DNA of 42,191 nt from Paenarthrobacter nitroguajacolicus JCM 14115 (GTDB taxonomy: Bacteria; Actinomycetota; Actinomycetes; Actinomycetales; Micrococcaceae). Under the pieces are notes generated by a model that worked only from the letters and a program-made list of their open reading frames with translations, was not told the origin of the DNA and ran no database searches. Positions 10,263 through 19,823 of the stretch are shown here, one piece after another. The DNA is taken from the NCBI GenBank assembly GCA_001313365.1, contig BBFS01000037.1, forward strand, positions 1-42,191. Reading direction: 5' to 3'. The first letter of the stretch is position 1. Each line of letters starts with the position of its first letter. Both the position numbers and the translations under genes were made by a program.

Positions 10263-11238
10263 ATGGCACTTGACGCAGCAACCCTTGGATTCCTCAACGG
10301 AATGGCAGTAGCTGCAGGAGCGGATGCAAAACCACTTTGGGAGCTGTCACCAACAGAAGCGAGGTCCGCCTCCGCAGGTATGACGGACTTGTACGGTGAG
10401 GGTCCGCTCATGCAGCACACTGAAGAAGTAACTCTTGAGGCCGCGGAGGGCACCAACTTCACGATAAGAGTCCACGTCCCTCGCACCGCGCCTTCAGCAG
10501 TATTGGTCTACCTTCACGGCGGTGGGTGGGTCCTGGGAGACATCGACGGTTATGACACGCTCGCGCGGCAACTGGGAGCGAAATCGGGCGCGGTGGTCGT
10601 CCTGGTCAATTACCGCAAAGCACCCGAGCATCCGTTTCCGGCTCCGGTGGAGGATGCCTGGACCGCGCTCCAATGGACTGCAGACAACCTGGAGAGGATA
10701 GCTGGCTCCCAGGTGCCCCTGTTTGTGGCCGGTGACAGCGCTGGAGGCAACCTTGCTGCCGTCGTCGCCCTCAGGGCCCGAGAAAATGAAGGCCCTGAAC
10801 TAGCCGGACAAATTCTTATCTGCCCGGCAACTGACGCAGACTTCTCGCGCCGCTCATTTACAGAGGCTGAGAATCAAGTCTTCCTAACCCCTGAGCTAAT
10901 GCGGTGGTTCTGGGACCATTACGTTCCCTCGGAAGCGGAACGAATGCACTCCGAAGTGGCCCCCCTGCGTGCGCTTTCACTGGCCAAATTGCCCCCCGGC
11001 TCTGGTCATCACGGCCGAGCATGACATCCTTCGCGACGAAGGTGAAGCATATGCAGATCGGTTACGGGAAGCTGGGGTACCGGTTGAACACCACCGCTGG
11101 CCTGGTCAAATACATCCATTCTTCTCTCTTGTAAACGTACTCCCCGCTAGCGCCGAAGCGATCGACCTAGTAGCCGACAGAGTTCGCGCGGGATCGTTTT
11201 CGCCGACAGCAACAAGCACGAGCGTCAGGCACGCCTAA
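10263..11238 (+). CDS. Alpha/beta hydrolase, hormone-sensitive-lipase family esterase
   Basis: A soluble carboxylesterase of the HSL family. The oxyanion motif HGGGW lies near residue 85 and the nucleophile motif GDSAGG near residue 158. The acid residue follows in [10 protein letters not shown] and the catalytic histidine in GQIHPFF. The start is ATG at 10263 with AAAGGAG six bases upstream. It is open for about 250 codons until a C run at 10990-10996 shifts the frame; the rest continues in another frame to 11238. It sits between the two-component monooxygenase and purU-folD, so it probably hydrolyses an ester substrate or a Baeyer-Villiger-type product of the monooxygenase (inference). Confidence 0.88.
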
Positions 11239-11334
11239 CCCTGGAAACGGAGCCTCTTTTCCGTACGCAAAACTCATCTGGGCCGCAATCGGGCCCACAA
11301 CTACCACAAGAACGAAAAACCCGAGGTGATTTTC

Positions 11335-12243
11335 TTGCAGCCGTCAAACGCTATCCTGCCCGACCGCAACCGATCCACGGCCGAACCAGCAGACATCGCC
11401 CGCCTGAACATCAGCTGTCCTGACGAGCCCGGCATTGTTGCAAAGGTCACCGGTCTGCTCAGTCGGCACGGAGCAAATATCGTATCGCTGGACCAGTTCA
11501 CCACCGGGATAGAAGACGGCATCCTTTACCAGCGCACTGTCTTTCATATGCCCGGATTCACCGCCAAGCAGGAAAGCTTGGAAGCGGCGATCGAAGCCGA
11601 ACTAGCCGTCCCGCACCGCATGACATGGCAGCTAGCCGATTCCTCAAAGCGCAAGCGTGTGGCGATTTTCGCATCGAAAACAGACCACTGCCTCCTCGAT
11701 CTCCTTTGGCGGCATCAGCGAGGGGGGAAATCCCCATGGACATCGTCATGGTCATCTCCAACCACCCCGACCTTGCTGACCAGGTGCGCCCCTTCGGCAT
11801 CCCTTACTTCTACGTCCCTGTGTCAGGTGACAAGAAGGAAGCAGAACGCCGTCACCTGGAACTGCTTCATGGCAACGTAGACCTGGTGGTCTTGGCCCGC
11901 TACATGCAGATAATCTCGGCAGAGTTCATCGACGAGGTAGGGGCAGACATCATCAATATCCACCATTCGTTCCTGCCAGCCTTCATCGGAGCGGGCCCTT
12001 ACCAGAAGGCCAAGGACAGGGGGGGTGTAAAGCTTATCGGAGCAACCGCACACTACGTCACAAGAGACCTCGACGAGGGACCAATTATCGAACAGGACGT
12101 TATCCGAGTTTCGCATGACGACACCACCGCGCAACTTATGAGGCGCGGGGGCGGACGTTGAACGCAGCGTGCTCTCGAGGGCAGTAGCCTGGCACTGCGA
12201 GGATCGCGTCATGCGGCACAGGAACACCACGGTCGTGTTCTAA
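11335..12243 (+). CDS. purU: Formyltetrahydrofolate deformylase, copy 1
   Basis: PurU hydrolyses 10-formyl-THF to formate and THF, regenerating free folate. The N-terminal ACT domain reads ISCPDEPGIVAKVTGLLSRHGANI. The formyltransferase domain contains [39 protein letters not shown] and [21 protein letters not shown], with the catalytic Asn/His/Asp set. A TTG at 11335 is preceded by a perfect GAGGTGAT site; an in-frame GTG at 11326 is possible but lacks one. Shifts occur at G runs 11720-11725 and 12021-12026, and one at 12147-12151 (five G where GADVERS needs four). Three bases separate it from folD. Its place in a catabolic operon suggests disposal of methyl-derived C1 units rather than purine synthesis. 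Confidence 0.9.
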
Positions 12244-12245
12244 CC

Positions 12246-13098
12246 ATGGCGCAAATTATCGACGGAAAGGCCGCAGCCGGCCGAATACGAGACCTTGTGA
12301 AGGACGACGTTGATAAGTTCCGCTCCGTCACCCACAGGACAGTCGGCCTAGCGACCGTCCTGGTGGGGGGGGACGATCCCGCCTCCGAGGTCTACGTGAC
12401 GAGCAAGCGGCGCCTGTCGCGGCAGGCCGGGATAGAGGATCACCACCGCAGGCTTTCGGCCGATGCTGGGCAGGACGAGGTCGCGGCCGTAATAGACGAA
12501 CTGGCCGAAGATGACGCAGTTTCCGGAATCCTGCTCCAGCTCCCCTTGCCGAAGCACCTTGATTCGAAAGCATTGATCGACAGGATTCCCTGGCAGAAGG
12601 ATGTTGATGGACTCACCACGACGAGTGCAGGTTTGTTGGCCCGGAATGCCCCGGGGGGGCTAAGGCCTTGTACCCCCCCTTAGGGATCCTTGCCTTGCTC
12701 AGGGCGGAGGGGATAGACCTCAGCGGAGTTTCTGCCGTCGTTGTCGGCCGCTCCGAGCTGGTTGGCAAGCCGCTCGCCCAGCTGCTGCTTCAACAGAACG
12801 CTACCGTTACTGTGACACATTCCAGGACAAGGGATCTAGCGACAGTCACCCGCACGGCAGACATCGTCATCGCCGCCGCGGGCATCCCACACCTCATCGG
12901 GGCAGAGCATGTGAAAGCGGGCGCAATCGTGATCGATGTGGGCATTCATGCTCCGCCAACGGCCTGATCGGCGACGTGGACTTCGAAGCGGTCAGCCCGA
13001 TTACATCGCGAATTACGCCGGTACCCGGCGGTGTGGGACCGATGACCATCGCCGAATTGCTTAGGAACACGATACAGGCCGCCAAGATCCAAACATGA
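12246..13098 (+). CDS. folD: Bifunctional methylene-THF dehydrogenase/methenyl-THF cyclohydrolase, copy 1
   Basis: FolD oxidises 5,10-methylene-THF to methenyl-THF with NADP and hydrolyses it to 10-formyl-THF, the substrate of PurU. It shows [17 protein letters not shown] (the second Lys of the usual YxxxK pair is retained), [31 protein letters not shown] followed by [28 protein letters not shown] and [13 protein letters not shown]. The restored length is about 283 aa. The PCTP region carries a seven-base C run (12673-12679) that needs five, and there is a shift near 12951. It follows purU by two bases in one operon. A module-2 paralogue lies at 38037-38929. Confidence 0.9.
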
Positions 13099-13870
13099 TG
13101 TTGGCCGGCCAGCGCCGGGCCTAACCCGACCGCATTGTCTCGGCAGGCACATTCCTCCAGATTGCGGAAGCGGTTGGGTTTGTGGGGGGGTGATCCAGAG
13201 CTGACCGTCGATGTTGTGCGCCTGTTCTGCTTGAACCTCTGAGATGCACACTGATTGCAAGGAGGCAATTCATGTCAATCGATACCGAACTCCCGTTCAA
13301 TCACAGCCCTACGTGCCCTATGACATGAGCATGAACGCTGTCTACGAGGGGTACATCAGTGCTCCGTGCCCCCCCGTTACCCCCCGGCGTGACACTCGAA
13401 AGGTGGGCGCGCCAGCTGGGATGACCGAGGGTCAGAGACCTGTCTCTGGCTCGCCGACCAGCAGCATGCTTATTATGACCTGCCCCACCGCCCGCCAGGC
13501 CGGCTGCTCGCTGCCCGGCGACTCTCGAAGCAGCGTCGGGGGGGAGAGGGGGCCTTGAAAGTGCCGTCGCAAAATGCGAAATCTTCCGGCATTCGTAGCA
13601 AAGAGCGGCTCTCATGCTTCTTGAAGATTCCCGCTCGCCGCAAAGAGCTGTCGTACGCTGACCGTTCCACTAGGTTGACAGCCACAGGGACGATGGCCAC
13701 CTCCGCCCTACCCCCCCACGACCAAGTAGTCGCACACACCTTCACACCCGCCGTCCGCCGAAAATCGGAGACCATCATGTATCCGTACGTACTACCCTGA
13801 CCTGCGCGATGCTACCGGCCAACGTGGCGGCCGCGTCGGAAGCCCGTCGAGACGGGGCAAGCGCTAGAGG
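13099..13870. other. Degraded stretch with one strong translation start (13272)
   Basis: No complete gene could be assembled. AAGGAGG followed six bases later by ATG at 13272 is an excellent start and reads MSIDTELPFNHSP before a stop. Other frames continue in a coding-like way (VPYDMSMNAVYEGYIS, then PPGVTLERWARQLG, then ETCLWLADQQHAYYDLPH), as if one gene had suffered several frameshifts. I do not recognise the product. From 13601 to about 13700 the sequence is homologous to 29282-29386 (see findings). Confidence 0.35.
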
Positions 13871-14510
13871 ATGACCTATTTCGACGACGCGGACCCGGAA
13901 TTGCCTGGTCCCGGCCGGATGATGCCGCGCACCCTAGAAAGCACCGTAAGGTCGACCAGCCCCGGATCGAGGCGGCCGTGAGGGAAATCCTGGTGGCCAT
14001 CGGCGAGGACCCGACCCGCGGCGGTCTCCTGGACACCCCAAAAAGAGTGGCCAAAGCCTACGCCGAAATGTTCGCTGGCCTGCACCACGACCCCGCGGAA
14101 ATCCTGTCCACCACCTTTGACCTGGACCACGAGGAACTGGTCCTCGTCAAGGACATTCTGTGTATTCCACCTGCGAGCATCACCTGGTGCCGTTCCACGG
14201 CGTGGCACACATCGGCTATATCCCTTAGCATGAAGGCAAGGTCACAGGCTGAGCAAGCTGGCAAGACTGGTGGACACGTTCGCGAAGCGGCCGCAGGTGC
14301 AGGAGTTCCTCACCACCCAGATCATCGAAGCACTCGTAACGCACCTCAAACCGCACGGAGCGATCGTTGTCATCGAATGCGAACACCTGTGCATGTCCAT
14401 GCGGGGGGCATCCGCAAACCCGGAGCGAAAACCGTCACCAGCGCGGTACGCGGGCAGCTTCACGACCCGGCCACCCGGGCGAAGCCACCGGCCTCATATT
14501 CGGACGGTGA
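13871..14510 (+). pseudogene. folE: GTP cyclohydrolase I, heavily disrupted
   Basis: FolE makes dihydroneopterin triphosphate from GTP, the first step of folate synthesis. The pieces are clear: [60 protein letters not shown] (zinc Cys and His), [10 protein letters not shown] and a GLIFGR tail ending at 14510. They lie in several frames. Unlike neighbouring genes, some lesions are not in long homopolymers: a base is missing near 14157 (before GTGTATTCC), a TAG stands for GAG at 14227, a base is missing near 14249, and another near 14481. Only the lesion at 14402-14407 is a typical G-run expansion. ATG at 13871 gives about 213 aa. It lies downstream of purU-folD, consistent with a folate-supply role before decay. 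Confidence 0.8.
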
Positions 14511-14682
14511 GCTTCGGCCGTCGGTTTGCATGGCTTTGTCTCCCAACTGGAATAGTCACCTCTGATGGTGATCGGCACCGGACGCTTGGGAGTGATGTTC
14601 GGCTCCAGCGACGCCGGGAGCAGCCTCAAACATCTTCACCGAGATCCGAATTCTCGCGCCCACACAGGAACGTACCTGTCCG

Positions 14683-15200
14683 CCAAGTGTGGCAGGCAAC
14701 CCACGCCTTGCTTTGAAAAGGAGGTTCCAGCCACCTGAATGTCTCCACGGTTCACCGGAACCTGACCCGCTACCTCTGCCCTCCTCTTTGCTTCACCGAT
14801 CCGGCCACGGGGGGGTCAGGTCCGTGGCCGGGACCGCGCCCGCCGTTACGAAATATGCCTGGCCGGACGAAATGATCCACGTGGACATCAAGAAGCTTGG
14901 ACGGGATCCCGGATGGCCATCGACCGCGTGGTGCAGGAATGTGTAGCCCCGGACCTGGCCGCGGCTCTTGGGCCGGCCTTCCGCAAGGTTCCCCCCCGGG
15001 AGTTCGCGTTACCCTGCACCCGTCCTTGGAGACGGTGTCCGCCAAAGTCGAACGCTTCAACCGCATCCTGCAAGAGGAATGGGCCTACGCCAGGGCCGCT
15101 GGTTCAGAATCCGAACGGCAAGCCTGCTACCGGGACTTCATCGAGCACTACAATCACTGTGACGCACACTGCACTCAAAGGCGCCGTGATGAACTCTTTT
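14683..15200 (+). pseudogene. Remnant of an IS481-type DDE transposase
   Basis: Three separated pieces match the order of IS481-family transposases. These are VSTVHRNLTRY followed by FTDPATG (near 14740-14810), WPDEMIHVDIKKLGR (near 14862-14905), and KVERFNRILQEEWAYARA with an HYNHCDAH-like end (15045-15175). The catalytic core between VDIKKLGR and KVERFNR, which should carry two of the three acidic residues, is mostly missing, and frames change. It is non-functional. It lies directly after the broken folE and suggests past insertion and deletion here. Confidence 0.65.
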
Positions 15201-15270
15201 CACTGATACTGGCCCCCCCGGCGCTCGGTGCGGAAGACCCGACCGAGGTTGGCACGGGTGTTCTTAGCGG

Positions 15271-17009
15271 CTAATGACTGGCAGGACGAGCCGGCTGGGG
15301 GTGTTCGGGTCCGTGCATGATCCGGTTGGTTGCGACGACAGCCTGGTCGAGAGACTCCTGGGCGATGAAGCCGCCGGTGTTCGTGTTCCGGTCGTAGCGC
15401 GGGAAGTTGCTGCTGGAGATGTCGAGCCGGATGCGGTGTCCGGGCAGGAACACGTTGGAGGTCACCGCCATCGGTACTGTCACCTCGTACACTTCTCCTG
15501 GTGTCAGCGGTGCGGGGTTGGATAGGTCGTTGCGGTAGCGCAGGCGCAGGACGCCGTCGCAGAGGTTGATTGCGCGGCCGTCGGGGGAAGACGTCGATGA
15601 GTTTTGCGGTGATGTCGGTGTCCGCGGCGCTGGAAGAGACGAAGACCTTGAGCTCAACGTGCCCTGTGACCTCAATGGGCTCCTCGAGGACGGGCCCGGT
15701 GTAGCAGAGGACATCTGACCGGCCGTCTACCACCTTCTGGTCGACTGGCCCGACCAGTCCCGGCACCGACGGTAGAAGGGCGCCGCCAGCGGTGGGCACC
15801 GGATCGCGGGGGGTCGTACCGGTACTCGTCGTGGGCCTTCGTCGAGGATGTTTCGGGCAGGAGAATGCCATCGCCGTGGCGGGTGTTGGCCGATCCGCCG
15901 CTGTGCAGATGGTAGTCGGTGTAGGACGTGTCGGGCAGGGGGCCAGTCCTGCTCGTCCCGCCACTGGTCGATGCCCATGACGAAGATCCGCACCCTGGGG
16001 GCAGGGGAGTCGGGTGCCAGGCCACGAAGCGTATGGTCGAAGAAGGCGATGTGCGCCTGGGTGGCATCCCCCCCGGCGCCAAGGATCCCGAAGTGCCGAT
16101 CTGCAAACTGCCCGCTGAGGCTCGTATGGTCCCAAGGCCCGATTATCAGGCGCGAGTCCTCACGTGCCGTCTCGGACGCGCCTGGGTGCGGACACGGATG
16201 AAGTCGGCGACTGTCCCGTTGATCTTGAGGTCGTACCAGCCGCCGGTGGCGAGCACCGGAGCCGCCACTGAGCTGACCATGGGGGGGGACCAGTCCTGGT
16301 CTGCCCAGTAGCCGTCGAAGTCGGGGGGGTGGGCCAACCAATCGTCGAACCACCGTCCCTTGCCGATCACGGGCAAATTGGTAACCGGAGTGGCGTCATT
16401 GAGTGACAGCGGGTTCAGGAGTGAGCCGCCCAGCCTCATCAGCGCGGCGGGGGGGTCAGTTGTCTTGCCGTTTGCCAGGTCCCGTTGTTCTTCGCCGGCA
16501 TACATCATGGCGTTCCACAGGGTGTCCAGGCTCAAAGACAGGGCTCCACCCTTTGAGTACCAGAGCTCTGAGTACCAGTCGGTCGCGGCATCGTGGGGGG
16601 GCGATGCTTTCAGGCCGGGCGTTTCCTTGATGGCCAGAGCCCACTGGGTCATCCCCCATGTACGAGGCCCCGTACATACCGATGGTGCCGTCTGACCAGT
16701 CTTGCCGGGTGATCCACTCCGCTGTGTCCTGGCCATCAGCGATTTCGTTGATCTTGGGCTCGAACTTGCCCTCGGAGCCGAAGGTGCCGCGTGCGTCCTG
16801 AAGGACGACGGCGTACCCGGCGTTCACAAGTGAGATCAGGCTCGGGTGTGGCGATCCCGGCCCGCCGTACATCATCGGCGTCCGCCTGTCGTACGGTGTC
16901 CGCATGAGCAGCGTCGGCGCCGCTCCCTCGAGCGGCCGCCAGATGTCAGCAACCAGTGTCACTCCGTCCCGCATTGCCATCGTGACGTTGGCTCATAAAC
17001 GTGCTTCAT
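15271..17009 (-). CDS. CocE/NonD-family hydrolase (X-Pro dipeptidyl-peptidase-like esterase), frameshifted
   Basis: A large serine hydrolase related to cocaine esterase and glutaryl-acylases. The N-terminal catalytic domain reads MRDGVTLVADIWRP, VLQDARGTFGSEG and the nucleophile motif GMYGASYMG. It continues with VLATGGWYD carrying the acid, and IIGPWDHTSLSG carrying the histidine. The C-terminal jelly-roll domain includes LPGHRIRLDISSSNFPRYDRN. The best start is ATG at 17009 with AAAGGAG upstream. One base seems missing between it and MAMRDGV (16980). The length is about 579 aa, typical. There are at least eight frame changes, mostly at G/C runs. The gene stands alone, with its own promoter side carrying a dyad at 17167-17193. 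It probably hydrolyses an ester or amide; the substrate is not readable. Confidence 0.85.
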
Positions 17010-17166
17010 GAGTCTCTCCTTTGAGAACTCGAATGGGTAACGGCCGGCTGATGCCAGCGCCGCGTCTTTTCTGGGTCGAACTAAGTGCAGCAGTACGCCT
17101 TTGACGCGGCAGTGACGTCAGCGAGCGGAAAGCAGACCGGGCGCGAAATACCCGGACTAAAGTAAC

Positions 17167-17193
17167 GGGTACTTTTTACGGTACTAAGTACCC
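17167..17193. promoter_or_regulatory. Inverted repeat upstream of the CocE-type hydrolase
   Basis: GGGTACTT (17167-17174) and AAGTACCC (17186-17193) form a perfect 8-bp dyad with an 11-base spacer in an AT-richer patch about 160 bases before the hydrolase start. The half-site GGGTAC recurs as a dyad at 22320-22337 before the acyl-CoA ligase. It is a candidate operator. Confidence 0.4.
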
Positions 17194-17300
17194 TCAAAAC
17201 GTACCACAAAGCGGTGGGAGCGCAAGAGGTGAATTTGTGTAGGTAGCTAAAGGTGTCTTCATGACGACACGGGACGCTAAAAGTGACAGGACGAGCGCGG

Positions 17301-17694
17301 CTAGACGTCCTTGGTCCCGGCTGCAGGCGGTAGGCCATTGAGGGTTCTATTTGTCTTGGACCCTGGGAGCGGGCGGGGGATCGGTAGTGGATCCCATGCG
17401 TAGCGGGAATAGACCACATATCCTTCGGCCCTTTCCAACATTTGGCGCGGGAACGGCCCAGCAGCGGAGAGCCAAAGTATGGAGTTGTCTGGCATAACAT
17501 CTTCGACCGTGCCTGCTCGAACGATCTCACCATGACGTCGTATTTCCACATGCTGGCCTAAGACGCGCTGCCAGTCTGGCTGCAAGTGAAGATCCTCAGC
17601 TTTCCTATCGGTTCCGGTATTGATGAAAAAATAGTGGTTGGTGAAGCGGTGAGGCGCCCAGAACGTTGCGATAGTTGATGATCCGGATGATCAT
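17301..17694 (-). CDS. Small conserved-looking protein of unknown function
   Basis: The clear part is an uninterrupted frame of 94 aa from TTG at 17585 (WQRVLGQHVEIRRHGEIVRA, then AGPFPRQMLERAEGYVVYSRY). The same frame is open upstream and reads TFWAPHRFTNHYFFINTG. An ATG at 17694 with GGTGAGG six bases before it opens MIIRIINY one base out of register, so the true start may be there with one indel near 17660. I do not recognise a family. No signal peptide or membrane helix is evident. It follows prpC on the same strand, and its possible ribosome site lies inside a strong hairpin. Confidence 0.5.
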
Positions 17695-17709
17695 CTGGCG
17701 CCTCACCGC
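17646..17709 (-). terminator. Nested perfect hairpin between prpC and the small downstream gene
   Basis: GCGGTGAGGCGCC (17646-17658) pairs perfectly with GGCGCCTCACCGC (17697-17709). Inside is a second stem (GATGATC/GATCATC with a 5-base loop). It lies 28 bases after the prpC stop. On the minus strand a T6 run follows some 18 bases later, so it could be an imperfect terminator of the prp operon. It also covers the putative ribosome site of the next gene. Confidence 0.5.
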
Positions 17710-17736
17710 AGATCGGTAGCGGCTTGCTGCTGCCGG

Positions 17737-18883
17737 CTAGAGGGACCGCTGTTCTTCGCCGTTGTAGGCGCTCAGGGGGGGCGGATGAGGGAGTTAGATG
17801 CCGCCTGTTCCATAATGTGGGCGGTCCAGCCGGTGATGCGGCTGGCGACGAAGATCGGGGGGGTGAACATCTGGGTGTCGAAGCCCATGAGGTGGTAGGT
17901 GGGTCCGGCAGGGTAGTCGAGGTTCGGTTTGATGGCTTTGGCTTCGTCCATCGCCGCTTCGAGCCCGTTGTAGAGTCCGAGGAGTTCGGGACGTCCGTAG
18001 TGGGCGATCATCTTGTCCAGGGCTGCCTTCATGGTGGGCACGCGGGAGTCACCGTGCTTGTAGACCCGGTGCCCGAAGCCATCACCTTCTTCTTGTTTGC
18101 CAGGGCATGGTCCATCCAGCCCCCGGGCGCGGGCAGCTGCCTCCTCCAGGGATTCCTCGGGGGGGCGTATGCCGATCTCATCGAAGGTGTGCATGACGGC
18201 TTCATTGGCGCCTCCGTGCAGGGGACCTTGAGTGCCCCCCCAATGGCCCCTGTTACGGCTGAATGAAGGTCGGACAAGGTGGACGTCACCACTCGAGCCG
18301 TGAACGTGGAGGCGTTGAAGGAGTGCTCCGCGTAAAGAATCATTGAGACGTTGAACGCCTCGATGACCTCGTCCGCGGCGTCCTCACCGAAGGTCATCCA
18401 CAGGAAGTTGGCGGAGTAGCCAAGGTCACTGCGGGGCTCCACCAGGTTCTGCCCGCGCCGGCGGCGCTGTCGTAAGCGACGACGGCGGGCATGGCGGCGA
18501 ACAGGTCGATTGCCTTTGTCAGGTTGGCTTCGCGGGATGAGTCCTCCGCCAACGGGTGGCGGGCGCATGACCGAGGCTGCTGTCCGGCAGATATCCATGG
18601 GGTGTGCCGTGAGTGGCAGGGCGTCCACCATTTGTTTTACCGCGGGGGTCCAGGGTGCGGCCGGTACGTTCCTTCGCTGTGAAGGCGGCCAGTTCGTTGG
18701 CGTTGGGCAGTTCGCTGTTCCAGAGCAGGTAGGCGACCTCCTCGAAGCTGCAGTGAGCAGCCAGTTCCTGCACCGGGTACCCCCCCGGTACAGGAGTGAG
18801 TTCGTGTCGGGATTGACCTTGGAGACGGCGGTGTAGTCCACCACGACACCGGCGAGGCCCTTTTTGATCTCTGTATCAGCCAT
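17737..18883 (-). CDS. prpC: 2-methylcitrate synthase, frameshifted
   Basis: PrpC condenses propionyl-CoA with oxaloacetate to 2-methylcitrate. Citrate-synthase-fold motifs are present. These are PVQELAAHCSFEEVAYLLWN, then NVSMILYAEHSFNASTFTAR with the first catalytic His region, the GGANEAVMHTF substrate loop (in a shifted frame) and GFGHRVYKHGDSR with the second His. The C-terminus PLSAYNGEEQRSL ends at 17737. The start is ATG at 18883 with AAGGAG seven bases before. The length of about 381 aa is normal. A uniform frame reading through from prpB into prpC is an artefact of a G run at 18924-18929. As the third enzyme of the prpD-B-C set, assignment to methylcitrate rather than citrate synthase rests on context and is strong. 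Confidence 0.9.
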
Positions 18884-18906
18884 GCTGAACTCCTTCGTTG
18901 CAGTTC

Positions 18907-19823
18907 TTAGTATTTGTGCGTGTGGGGGGATCTGGAAGTTGAAGATGCCGGAGTCGAACTTGTTGTAGGCCTCGTAGTCCACGAGGTCATAGAGGCGGGC
19001 CCGGGTGAGCATTTCAGGCACGCGAACGTGCTGAGTTCCCAGGCTTTTAAGTGTGTCCAAAACCCTTTCAGCGGCGCCCATCGCACTGCGGAGCAGGGTG
19101 ACGGGGTAGATGACCATGTTCACGCCGACGCCGTGGAGCTGGTCGGCGGTGAACAGGTCGCTTTTGCCGAATTCTGTCATGTTGGCCAGGATCGGCACGT
19201 CCACGGCGTCGCGGATGGCCTGGAATTCGGCGAGGTCCTTCATGGCTTCGGGGGAAGATGGCGTCAGCTCCCGCGTCCACGAGTGCTTGGCACGGTCCTT
19301 GGCGGCTTGGAGGCCGTCGGTGGCGCGGATGTCGGTGCGGGCCATGATGAGGAAGTTCGGGTCGCGGCGGGCGTCGGCGGCGGCGCGGATGCGTTTGGTG
19401 GCGGTGTCCAGGTCCACGACGTTTTTGCCGTCGAGGTGTCCGCAGCGTTTGGGGGTTGAACTGGTCCTCGATGTGCAGTCCGGCCAGGCCTGCGTTTTCG
19501 ATTTCCTGGACGGTGCGGGCGACGTTCATGGGTTCGCCGAAGCCGGTGTCGGCGTCCACGATGGCGGGCAGGTCCGTCATGCGGGCGATTTGCCCGGCAC
19601 GGGTGGCAACTTCAGTCAGCGTGGTCAGGCCGATGTCCGGCAGGCCTAGGTCGTTGGCGAGCACGGCGCCGGAGATGTATACCCCCCCGGCGAAGCCTTT
19701 CTCCTCGATCAGCCGGGCCGAGAGCGGATTGAATGCGCCAGGGAACTGTTGGATGGTCCCGGATGCCAGGAGTTCCCGCAGCCTGATGCGCTTCTGCTCT
19801 GGCGTGATTCTTGAGTACAGCAT
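18907..19823 (-). CDS. prpB: 2-methylisocitrate lyase, frameshifted
   Basis: PrpB cleaves 2-methylisocitrate to pyruvate and succinate. The sequence shows FPGAFNPLSARLIEEKGFAG, IVDADTGFGEPMNVARTVQE with the metal-binding acidic residues, and the catalytic cysteine motif PKRCGHLDGK. That motif is reached only when the five-base C run near 19450 is read as four. It continues with FLIMARTDIRA and PILANMTEFGKSDLF. ATG at 19823 follows the prpD stop directly. Reading the 18924-18929 run as five bases gives a tail FNFQIPHTHKY and a stop at 18907, for about 305 aa, as expected. It lies in the operon between prpD and prpC. Confidence 0.93.

Noticed and set aside
15200..16135. A 311-codon minus frame rich in Arg/Pro/Thr
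   Set aside because: It alternates between real CocE segments and out-of-frame sequence created by the homopolymer errors; it is not a separate gene.
18029..19417. A single 462-codon frame joining prpB and prpC as a fusion protein
   Set aside because: prpC has its own ribosome site and ATG at 18883, and the fusion arises only through the inflated run at 18924-18929; with five bases prpB stops at 18907.
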